From positions 15,493,001 through 15,557,000 of the forward strand of contig JARDYH010000002.1 of assembly GCA_029215795.1 (NCBI GenBank): a stretch of DNA of 64,000 nt, written 5' to 3'. Of the stretch, positions 56,402-64,000 are shown in pieces. The stretch is from Anniella stebbinsi (lineage: Eukaryota; Chordata; Lepidosauria; Squamata; Anniellidae). The position numbers and the translations under genes are program-made. Position 1 is the first letter of the stretch; each line of letters opens with the position of its first letter. A model generated the notes under the pieces. That model was given only the letters and a program-made list of their open reading frames with translations. It searched no databases and was not told where the DNA came from.

Positions 56402-56755
56402 GGTGCCTCTACAAGAGAGGTTTAATGAGCTTTGAAGGTTCATTAAAAATTTTACCTCTACAAGAACGGAGCGCAAATCGGGCGTAGAGGCGCATTATCT
56501 CCCCGATAATGCGCATTTTCAAATGCGCGTTAAATCGCGAGTTTTATTTTGCTCCGGCCGTTAAAGCGCATTTTCCCCGTGTGAACAAGCGATTATGCGC
56601 ATTAACTTCTTGTAAAGCGCTTTTTGGACATCTATTAATGCGTTTCGCCGCCTCTCGCAGCCTCCCGTGCAGAGGGATTAGGAGTAAATGCGCGTCTGCG
56701 ATAATGCGCATAATCGCACAACCGGGCGCAAAAGCGCATCCTTGTAGAGGGGGCC
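56402..56755 (+). mobile_element. GCGC-rich MITE, copy 4 (354 bp)
   Basis: GGTGCCTCTACAAGAGAGG ... CCTTGTAGAGGGGGCC, flanked by CTAG (56398-56401 and 56756-56759). Used here as the reference orientation. About 870 bp upstream of the POLI start codon. It has a second CTCTACAAGA near 56455, so the end motif is repeated subterminally. Confidence 0.85.
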
Positions 56756-57048
56756 CTAGTTGATCTTCATCTAGGGCCTATGAGGAGAGCATCTGAAACC
56801 AATCTTAAGTCCCAGGCAGGTTAGTATAGGTGCAGGTTGTCCTTCAAGTAATTGTATGTGGGTTAGGACTGTGAACCTAGCTCTGATACTGAAAACAAAT
56901 TATTGTGCTGAGCATGTGCTCAGCTCGACTCCCATCCCTAGCCAGCATGCCCAATGGCAGCTGGGGATGATAGGAATTGTAGCCAAACAACCTCAGGAGG
57001 GGCACCCAGAACCACCTTAAGGACACATCCACATGCTCACACCCAGTT

Positions 57049-57260
57049 AAGAACATAAGAAGAGCGATGCTGGATCAGACCCAGGGTCCATCTAGTCCGG
57101 CATTCCGTTAAAGTGATCAACCATCTGCCCACAGGAAACCCACCAGCAGGACACGAGTGCAACACTAATTGCGTCCATCTCCTTAAGCTGCAACACTAAA
57201 CACGCTTCCAGGGGAGTAAACCTCCTTCTAACCACAGGATCGCGCATTCCCCGGCAAAAC
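57049..57260 (-). mobile_element. CR1 LINE 3' end
   Basis: ttaagaacataagaagagcg, gggtccatctagtccggcat and cacaggaaacccaccagcag. Lies between GCGC-rich copy 4 and the POLI promoter. Confidence 0.75.
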
Positions 57261-57399
57261 TCCGGACCGGATTCCCTACGTGCAGCCCACCTGCTTACTC
57301 AGAAGCAAGTCTCGCTAAATTCAATGGGACTTTCTCCCCAGTAAAGGGTTCATAGGGTTTTAGGAGCTTTTAACTCATTTACGCTCAGCCGGGCACTGA

Positions 57400-57730
57400 A
57401 GGAAGGGGGAGGGGGATCTACATCCTGAGGAGGAACAGAAAAACGCAAGCATCTGATCCTCGCAAGCCGATCCCGACGACGCGCCCGCCCCCAAAGCCCT
57501 GTCGGCGCGCAGAGAGAACAGCAGCGCCACGGAACCGCCTCTCGTCACTCCGCCTTCACCCAGCAAGCGGGAACTCCGGAGCGGTCACAGAGGCGGCGCC
57601 TGTTTGCCGTGCAGACGCTGCGCGTAATGGAGGGCTCCGAGGAAGAAGACGAAGAGGCTGAACCGGATTGGCTTCTCCCGGAGCCCGGCGACGCACCGCC
57701 CAGGGGTGCTATTGCGGGAAGAGTCCCGTG
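57400..57730. promoter_or_regulatory. CpG-rich promoter region of POLI
   Basis: GC- and CpG-rich stretch immediately upstream of and across the proposed POLI start codon, including several CGACG/GCGCGC clusters at 57470-57515 and a purine-rich GAAGAAGA block in the coding part. It is shorter and less extreme than the MBD2 island. The start site is not resolvable. Confidence 0.6.
57627..57729 (+). CDS. POLI: POLI exon 1 (N-terminus of DNA polymerase iota)
   Basis: DNA polymerase iota is a nuclear Y-family translesion polymerase. The ATG at 57627 opens an acidic N-terminus, MEGSEEEDEEAEPDWLLPEP, comparable in composition to the acidic N-terminus of mammalian POLI. Exon 2 needs a donor that leaves one base of a codon. 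Two candidates fit: CCGT|gtaaat after 57729, chosen here for its better +3/+4 bases, and AGGG|gtgcta after 57706. The ATG lies just inside a CpG-rich stretch. The family identity rests on exons 2 and 3. Exon 1 is assigned by position, phase and acidic composition, so its 3' edge is uncertain. Confidence 0.7.
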
Positions 57731-58042
57731 TAAATATCGAGCAGGGCCCTGATCCTATAGAGCTCTTTCCCCTGTCTTTCTTTCTTCCCTTCCTCCCAAC
57801 CCCGGCGCGCTCCCTTCTATTGAGATCGGCGGCCTGGAAAGCGGATCACCCACTCCGGTTAATAACTAGAATCCACTTCCCTTTAGTCTTCTGGAGTATT
57901 GGGAAGCTGGAGCCTACTCTAAAAGAAGGGCACGACTGGGGTGGGATTAAGATCAACGGGACTTGATTAGGTTAGTAAATTGTATACGCAGCACGGGATA
58001 AATGGTCCTCGGATTAAGGGTCGTTTTTTTTTTTTACTATAT

Positions 58043-58362
58043 TAGGCTGACCATATGAAAAGGAGGACAGGGCTCATGTAACTTTAACAGTTGTAGAGAA
58101 AAGGGAATTTCAGCCAGTGTCATTTGTATGCAATTAGTTCCTGGTGAAATTCCCTCTTCATCACAACAGTTAAAGTTGCAGGGGCCCTGCCTTCTTTTGT
58201 ATCTGGTCACTCTAATATAGTGCCTGCACCTTTAACTGTTGTGATGAAGAGGGAATATCACCAGGAACTAATTGCATACAAATGACACTGGCTGAAATTC
58301 CCTTTTCTCTACAACTGTTAAAGTTACATGAGCCCTTCCCTCCTTTTCATATGGTCAGCCTA
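58043..58362. mobile_element. Fold-back hAT-like element, copy j (320 bp)
   Basis: TAGGCTGACCATATG ... CATATGGTCAGCCTA, in POLI intron 1. Flanks share ACTATA with a 1-base offset. Confidence 0.83.
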
Positions 58363-58598
58363 ACTATAAAGTAGCGTTTCTTTAACGTTTGGATGCTGGG
58401 TCCCACTTTTAAACTTAATGTGCCTTCTGTTCTCACCCCAGTCCCAGAAGGCAGGCATTACTTCAGTGGGAGTAATTTCCACTGAATTTAATGGGGCTTA
58501 CTTCAGGGGAGACAAGCATAGGATTGCATCTCTAAAGTAGGTGCAAGATCCCTGATGCAGATTGGGACCATATTATGGGGGTTGGAGGGAAAGCTTGG

Positions 58599-58915
58599 TA
58601 GGATGTCCATATGGAAAGAAGGACAGGGCTCCTATATTTTTAACATTTATATAGAAAAGGGAATTTCAGCAGGTGTCATTTGTATGCATGCAGCACCTGG
58701 TGAAATTTCCTCTTCACAACAGTTAAAGCTGCAGGAGCCCTGCTCTCTTTTGTATCTGATCAAGGGAGCAGGGTTCCTGCAGCTTTAACTGTTGTGACAA
58801 AGAGGGAATTTCATGAGGTGCTGCATGCATACAAATGACACCTGCTGAAATCCCCTTTTCTCTACAACTGTTAAAGATACAGGAGCCCTGTTCTCCTTTT
58901 CATATGGTCACCCTA
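58599..58915. mobile_element. Fold-back hAT-like element, copy k (317 bp)
   Basis: TAGGATGTCCATATGG ... CATATGGTCACCCTA, in POLI intron 1, only 236 bp after copy j. No clear duplication. Confidence 0.8.
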
Positions 58916-59049
58916 GCTGCTGTTAAAAGCAGAAAAGCAGGTTCCGTAAAATGGTAGCAGCACTAGTTACATCTGCTAATTACTAATGTCATTCAGTACC
59001 AAAGATAGCATTAAAAATGAGCCATCTGAACTTTGACCTTTCTTTGCAG

Positions 59050-59178
59050 CTTGTCTTCATGGCAAAGGGGTGTTAACAGGAAATACCCCACACCGAATCA
59101 TTGTGCATCTGGATCTGGATTGTTTTTATGCACAGGTGGAAATGATCTGCAATCCTGCATTAAGAAGCAAACCTTTAG
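59050..59178 (+). CDS. POLI: POLI exon 2 (first catalytic motif of DNA polymerase iota)
   Basis: 129 bp between tttgcag|CTTGTC and TTTAG|gtgatc. It encodes CLHGKGVLTGNTPHRIIVHL, then DLDCFYAQVEMICN and PALRSKPL. The HLDLDCFYAQVE block is the Y-family motif that supplies one of the metal-binding aspartates and the tyrosine steric gate. It matches mammalian polymerase iota (VHVDLDCFYAQVEMISNP) better than kappa or eta. The poorly conserved segment before HRIIVH corresponds to the variable N-terminal linker. The last base starts a glycine codon completed by exon 3. Confidence 0.95.
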
Positions 59179-60328
59179 GTGATCTTACACTTTGTTGCTC
59201 AATAATCTTCAAGATGCACATTTAAACTAGGGGTTGGATCCCTTAAATCCTTTAAACACCTTTCATTGGTGGAATGAAGGACCTGAATCCAGCCCTATGG
59301 GTGTGCTTGTATCTTTCTCTTTCTCCAAGGAAACTATTCCTTTGGAAACCATTGGGAAGTACTTTTGAGTTCCATCTAAATCAAGGAAACAATATCTGCT
59401 GTTGCACTGTTTCAGTGGCTCTTGTTGGCTAGTGCAAAGTCCAGGGGTTGGATCTAGACTTACTTATATTTAGAGAAGACCCATTGAAGTCAATGAGAAA
59501 AGGTAAGTTAAATCCTATTGGCTTCAATGGGCTTAGTCTAAGCATGACTGAAGTCTGGATCCAACCCCTGACCTTTCCACTTTTGCTTTGCATAGTACAC
59601 ACCATTCTTAATCATCTTAGCCAGTTGCATGTGCTTGTCCTTACTAGCAGGCATTTAAATTTCATTTAATATCTTTGGCCGCTATCTGAGATGGGTGCTA
59701 TGCTAAGGCAGAACTTGAGTCTCTTCTATTCACAGAGGCCCTGTTGTATGGAAGGTAACTAACCAGTATGGGAAAACACAGATTCTCTTTTAATAGCAGC
59801 TTTGAAAGTTCGTAAGTCAGAGGCTGAATTGTAGGCCACTGCCTGCAAGACCAAATTCAAAAACAGCAGCATGGCTGTCCTTATTTAAATTAACAAAGAG
59901 TCTTGTAGCACACTAAAGATTCTTGGCTGTTTTTGCCGCAACAGACTAACAAAGCTACCCCAAAAAATTCTGCCGCTTGTCCAAATAAATATTTTGTTGT
60001 TATTAAATAATGTAACTCTAAATTTGCCAAATGTTTGTAGATCTTCTTTTAGTGTGCCATTAAATTTCCATTACCCAAAAATCCATTCCTTGGCTATAGT
60101 CCTGAAGCAACCTGTGAGTTCCTAAGGCTGCAATCCTTAACACACTTTTAGGATTAATGTTCATTGAATAGAGTGAGACTTACTTCAAATAAACATATAT
60201 AGGATTGTGCTGTAAATTCTGTAAATTAAAAAATGAAGTGGTACTGTGGAAGTTATTGAAAGATATGTGGAACATGGAACATTTCAAATAGATTTTTCCT
60301 TTTGGCATGCATGTTTACCTTTTCCCAG

Positions 60329-60493
60329 GTGTGCAACAAAAAACCATAGTAGTCACCTGTAATTATGAAGCTAGGAATGTTGGGGTCAAGAAACTCATGT
60401 CTGTGAAAGAAGCGAAAGAAAAATGCCCAGAGCTGGTGCTGGTTAACGGAGAGGATCTGACGAAATACAGAGAAATGTCTTATAAGTTTACAG
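60329..60493 (+). CDS. POLI: POLI exon 3 (palm/fingers segment)
   Basis: 165 bp between ttttcccag|GTGTGC and TTTACAG|gtattg. It encodes VQQKTIVVTCNYEARNVGVK, KLMSVKEAKEKCPEL, then VLVNGEDLTKYREMSYKFT. CNYEAR carries the tyrosine and arginine that hold the incoming nucleotide triphosphate in Y-family polymerases. VNGEDLT-YREMSYK is diagnostic for iota. The exon ends with one base of the next codon, as in mammals (G|AA for glutamate). The next exon, with the DEN-type catalytic acidic pair, was looked for up to base 64000 and is not present. Confidence 0.96.
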
Positions 60494-60597
60494 GTATTGC
60501 CTTGATATTCTTGAATATTGTGGAATTGGAACGTTTTACATGCTTGTTTTCTGGGTTTGGATTTATAGGCCACTTTGTCCGAATGGCTCAGCTCCTT

Positions 60598-60686
60598 GAT
60601 TTGGTAGGGACTATAGTTCAGTAATAGAGCACACCCTCACTTTCAGTGCAAGAGGTCCCAGTTTTAATCTCCTGTTAAAAAGACCA
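60598..60686 (+). mobile_element. tRNA-derived SINE head
   Basis: ttggtagggactatagttca, gtaatagagcacaccctcac and gaggtcccagttttaatctc. Continues after the element at 60687-60885. Confidence 0.6.
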
Positions 60687-60885
60687 GACAATGGCCCAGT
60701 TTAGACAACAAGCTAAGCTACGGTGGTTAAACATTTTGAGGTAAACATTATGGCTTAGTGTGTCGTAAGAATCATTCCTAACCATGGTGGCTACATAACC
60801 CCAGTTTAAACATGCTCACTAACTGTTTGCTGCAAAAGGGTTAGCAGTCTAACCATGGCTTAGCATGTTGTCTGAACAAGCACAG
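60687..60885. mobile_element. GTTTAACC-type element inserted in a SINE
   Basis: From ggcccagtttagacaacaag to catgttgtctgaacaagcac, with internal ccatggtggctacataac. The SINE sequence before (60598-60686) and after (about 60886-60990) looks like one broken copy. Confidence 0.6.
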
Positions 60886-61009
60886 TGAGTGATGTGGAAT
60901 ACCTGCTTCTGGAGACCTGCTGCCAAACAGAGTAGAGAAGTCTGGACTAGATGAACCTAGTCTAGTCTAACCTAGTCTAAAGTTGCTTCCTCTGGGAGGA
61001 GGAGATGGG

Positions 61010-61226
61010 AGTCTTTCCTTCAGTGAACTCTTCCAGCAGGCCTACCAGTCAAATTTTAAGACTTTGTTGATTTTAATCATGTATTAACTTTATATGCTTT
61101 TAATCAGTTTTATGTATTTTATATGTATTTTATATTGTTTTTGCTGATGTTGTTCCCCGCCTCGATCCATAGGGAGAGGCGGGTAAGAAATAAATATATT
61201 ATTATTTTTATTATTATTATTATTAA
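61010..61226 (+). mobile_element. 3' end of the same LINE family as the 17-kb element
   Basis: The 3' UTR (ttttaatcagttttatgta ...) and the hairpin CCCGCCTC-loop-GAGGCGGG at about 61156-61183 match the minus-strand element at 16.9 kb. It is followed by taagaaataaatatatta and a TTA repeat. 5'-truncated to about 200 bp. Confidence 0.8.
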
Positions 61227-61977
61227 AAGCAGTCCTCTGTCTATCCAGAGCCCCTGCCAGCGAGAGCCAGGAGGAGGATGGAGGCTTTTGCAGGCCTTCC
61301 CCAATAAACTTACATGTCTAACAAGGATGCGTGTTCTGTGCCAGAAGAAGAATCTTGTCCCGCCCCCACAATCCTCCTATTTAGTAAAATGATTATTTAT
61401 GTTACACTTTTGTGCGTGATTACACAATTTCCTCCCTTTCGTTACTGTTTACCTCACAACAGTCCTGTGAGGTGGTTTAGCTTGAGATCATTGCATAAGG
61501 GCACAATTATGTTGATTGTGTCCTCGATGATAGTAATCCCCCAGACCCGGAGGTTTATGATCACCCTATGCAGGGCGAGAGGAATGGCGGAGGTGATATT
61601 CGTCTCTGTGTTCTCCTGCCCTGCATTTTTTGCTAGAGGGGCTTTTTGTTTTGCCCGTCTAGCGACAGGACTTCAAAAAGGCAGACAAGGAGGCTGGCAG
61701 AGGCTCAGGATAGCTCATATCTTGGCCTTGCCAGTCTCCTCCCCTCCCCGCCCATGGAAACGCCCCCTTTTCCCCCTCTGACTTTAGAAGCTAGCTGGCG
61801 CAGTTCTTTTCACGCTGGCTGGGATGGGGATGGGGGTGGGGGTGTTAGATCTCCGATTCCCCTGTCCAATGTCTCAGTGCTGTCTCCAACTTTGGAGCAG
61901 GGAATCCAAATTGCCCTGTGGTCTCTTAGACTGATTCTAGGGGCCATAAGATTGCTCCCTCTGGGTATTAAAATGAG

Positions 61978-62048
61978 ATTCATCAGAGAATCATACAGTT
62001 GGAAGGAACCTCACAGGCCATCTAGTCCAGGCCCCTGCCGATGCAGAT
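61978..62048 (-). mobile_element. CR1 LINE 3' end fragment
   Basis: agaatcatacagttggaagg, aacctcacaggccatctagt and ccaggcccctgcc: the reverse of the CR1 end seen at 10.7 and 14.4 kb. Confidence 0.7.
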
Positions 62049-62135
62049 GTGAAAACAGCTTGGGTGCCTAAGCCCCAGAAATTCCTCTCTTCCTCCCCAC
62101 TCCCTTTGTTGTAATGTGTGTAGTCAACCAGGGAG

Positions 62136-62352
62136 ATTTATTTATTTATTTATTGCATTTATATCCCGCCTTTTTTCCTCCAAGGGACCCAAGGCGGCGT
62201 ACATAATTCTCCTCCTCTCCATTTTTTCCTCACAACAACCCTGTGAGAATCTGTGACTGGCCCAAAGTCACCCAGTGAGCTTCCATGGCTGAGTGGGGAC
62301 TCGAATCCGGATCTCCCAACTCCCAGTCGAACACTTAAGCCACTACACTCTG
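62136..62352 (-). mobile_element. tRNA-derived SINE with L2-like tail
   Basis: (TTTA)n, gcatttatatcccgcctttt, acccaaggcggcgtacataa, gtgactggcccaaagtcacc and taagccactacactctgg, where GCGC-rich copy 5 begins. Confidence 0.82.
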
Positions 62353-62353
62353 G

Positions 62354-62704
62354 TCCCCTCTACAAGGATTCGCTTTTGCGCCTGGTTAGGCGATTATGCG
62401 CATAATCGCTGAAGCGCATTTACACCTAATACCTCTGCACGAGAGGCGGCGAGAGGCGGCGAAGCGCATTAACGGATGACCAAAATGCGCTTTACAAGTA
62501 GTTAATGCGCATAAGCGCTTGTTCACATAGCCAAAATGCGCTTTAACGGCCGGAGCAAAATAAAACTCGCTGTTTAACGTGCATTCGATAATGCGCATAA
62601 TCGGAGGGATAGTCACCTCTACGCCCGATTTGCGCTCCGTTCTTGTAGAGGTAAATTTTTTAATGCGCCTTGAAAGAGCTTTAAATGCCTCTTGTAGAGG
62701 CAGC
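62354..62704 (-). mobile_element. GCGC-rich MITE, copy 5 (351 bp)
   Basis: TCCCCTCTACAAGG ... CTCTTGTAGAGGCAGC, flanked by CTGG (62350-62353 and 62705-62708). It abuts the head of a minus-strand SINE (62136-62352) and lies in the POLI intron after exon 3. Confidence 0.85.
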
Positions 62705-62834
62705 CTGGCTCTTAAACTTGACTGTTTCTTGGATAGCCTATCTCTATGACATCTGTGGTAGCGATGTCATGGAGTTACATTGTGATGTGATCTGTCTTAG
62801 AAACGGAGGCATTCTTCGGCATTCTCCTCAAAAT

Positions 62835-63163
62835 CGCACAGCACATAGTTAATCTATGAAATTCGCTTCCGCAAGATGTAGTGACGGCCACCAATTTGGA
62901 TGGTTTTAAAAGGGAGTTGGATAAATTCCTGTAGGAGAAGGCTGTCAATGGCTGCTAGTCCTGATGTCCATGTGCTACCTCCATTATCATAGGCAATAAG
63001 CCTATGTATACCAGTTGCTGGGGAACATGGGTGGGAGGGTGCTGTTGCACCTGTTTCCTGCTTGTGGGTCCCTGGTTGACAGCTGTTTTGGTCACTGTGT
63101 GAACAGAGTACTGAACTAGATGGACCCCTGGTCTGATCCAGCGTGGCTCTTCTTATGTTCTTA
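62835..63163 (+). mobile_element. CR1 LINE 3' end
   Basis: gaaattcgcttccgcaagatg, accaatttggatggttttaa, ctggggaacatgggtggga and ttcttatgttcttaa match the 44-kb CR1 copy. 5'-truncated. Confidence 0.8.
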
Positions 63164-63214
63164 AATGTGTTTGGATTAATAAAGGCCCTTTACCCAGCTG
63201 GGAATCTTCTGTTT

Positions 63215-63425
63215 GCTTTATATTCCACCTTTTAGCCAAAAACTGGCAATCAAGGCAGTTAACAATAAAATACAGATTAAAAATAGAATCTTAATCAAAA
63301 CACAGCATAAAAAGAAATACATTAAAACACATCAATAAAAGAAATAAACAGCACCCAGTCAATTAAAAAGCCCTTCTGCCTCCTGTTTCTTGCCTAATTC
63401 CAATTAATTTCAACGGGGCTTGCAA
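63215..63425 (-). mobile_element. L2-like LINE 3' end fragment
   Basis: Plus strand shows ttatattccaccttttagcc and aaaactggcaatcaaggcag, followed by A-rich 3' UTR: the reverse of an L2-type tail. Confidence 0.5.
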
Positions 63426-63784
63426 AAGAGATGTCCTTTATGCGATGGAGTCCTTACTTTTGATATCTGAGCTCTGGGTGGGAGGGTATCTCTATCATAC
63501 ACTCCCCTGTGTCTTCCTTGAGCAAGATGCCATTTCTCACTGGATCCAGCTCCAGCTGAGAGCCTCCTGCTACCAACTATCACTGCTGAAGCCATCTGAG
63601 GGAAAGGAAGCAGCAGCCAGGCATCCCTCCATCACGCCTGGATCTGTATGAGGCTATTAGAGGAAGAGGGAAAGGAAGCAGCGGCCCTTCCACTGTGTCC
63701 ATGACCTGCTGAACTTTGCAACTAAGAATCTAGTGCCAAAATTTGCTTCTTTTTCCTCCTCCCTCCCAAACCGCTTTCCTCTTG

Positions 63785-63915
63785 TGTCATGGTTTTTAGA
63801 TCATAAGCCTGTGGGCAGGGACTGACTTAAGAAATATTTTTGTAAGCTGCCTTGAGAGCCTTTTTTTGGCTGAAGGGCGGGATAAAAGTGCTATAATAGT
63901 AATAATAATACCTGC
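63785..63915 (+). mobile_element. L2-like LINE 3' tail fragment
   Basis: Reads gtaagctgccttgagagcct and gaagggcgggataaaagtgc, then ATA/AATAAT. Same role as the tail in the 13-kb LINE. Confidence 0.55.
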
Positions 63916-64000
63916 CTGGTGGGCTGTTGTGGGAATGAGTAGAGGAAATAGCAATAAAAGAACCATCTTGTATGAAGGTGCATGTTTGGTGTCAGAAGAA

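Larger units (their letters stand above)
52400..57400. other. MBD2-POLI intergenic region
   Basis: About 5 kb between the two promoters. It holds a degenerate repeated motif at 52.46-52.80 kb, poly-G tracts, a large hairpin at 54.1-54.35 kb, a fold-back element broken by LINE tails (54.86-55.40 kb), two GCGC-rich elements in opposite orientations (55.73-56.08 and 56.40-56.76 kb) and a CR1 fragment (57.05-57.26 kb). No conserved coding sequence was found. 53.1-54.0 kb is unremarkable AT-rich DNA. Confidence 0.7.

Noticed and set aside
55728..56755. The oppositely oriented GCGC-rich copies 3 and 4 considered as the two ends of one large composite transposon.
   Set aside because: Each has its own different 4-bp duplication (TTGG and CTAG), so they inserted independently.
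60494..64000. POLI exon 4 or the next gene.
   Set aside because: I looked for the expected ELLEEFSPVVERLGFDEN-type sequence and found none. The interval is SINE, LINE and MITE sequence, so the exon lies beyond the window.

Overview
The window is vertebrate nuclear DNA, most likely from a squamate reptile (lizard). The evidence is a pair of recognisable vertebrate genes with spliced exons, plus a repeat complement of CR1 and L2-like LINEs, tRNA-derived SINEs with LINE-like tails, and many short inverted-repeat DNA transposons. Assignment to squamates is inference from these repeat types. It could be another sauropsid.

Two genes are present, head to head. MBD2 (methyl-CpG-binding protein 2) runs on the minus strand. 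Exon 1 is at about 51.4-51.5 kb in a CpG island, and exons 2 to 5 are at 26.1-26.3, 22.0-22.2, 3.3-3.4 and 2.3-2.4 kb. The last exon or exons, encoding the C-terminal coiled coil, lie left of base 1. POLI (DNA polymerase iota, Y family) runs on the plus strand. Exon 1 is at 57.6-57.7 kb, exon 2 at 59.05-59.18 kb and exon 3 at 60.33-60.49 kb, and the rest lies right of base 64000. All internal splice junctions have GT-AG borders and matching phase. The MBD2(-)/POLI(+) neighbourhood matches the vertebrate arrangement known from human chromosome 18.

Everything else is intron or intergenic sequence dominated by transposable elements. The four complete MBD2 introns are about 25.1 kb (intron 1), 3.95 kb (intron 2), 18.6 kb (intron 3) and 0.9 kb (intron 4). 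Intron 3 carries a 5'-truncated L2/CR1-group LINE with an uninterrupted reading frame of about 860 codons (endonuclease part plus reverse transcriptase), inserted into an inverted-repeat element.

The most interesting content is the set of non-autonomous DNA transposon families that can be defined from this window alone. (1) A family of about 350 bp, packed with GCGC/ATGCGCAT motifs: five copies, each bounded by a 4-bp direct repeat, two of them sitting in older repeats whose empty site can be rebuilt. (2) A fold-back element of about 320 bp with TAGGGTGACC-type ends: eleven copies, several with perfect 8-bp target duplications (hAT-like). (3) Two long elements (621 and 900 bp) rich in GATCGG/CCGATC with TAGGGGTGTG...CACATCCCTA ends and 8-bp duplications. 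(4) A CAGTGGAGGCTGG element of about 165 bp with 7/8 and 6/8 matching flanks. Large hairpins lie at 9.8-10.0 and 54.1-54.35 kb.

No bacterial, viral or multi-gene operon-like system is present. Apart from MBD2, POLI and LINE remnants I see no credible protein-coding sequence.
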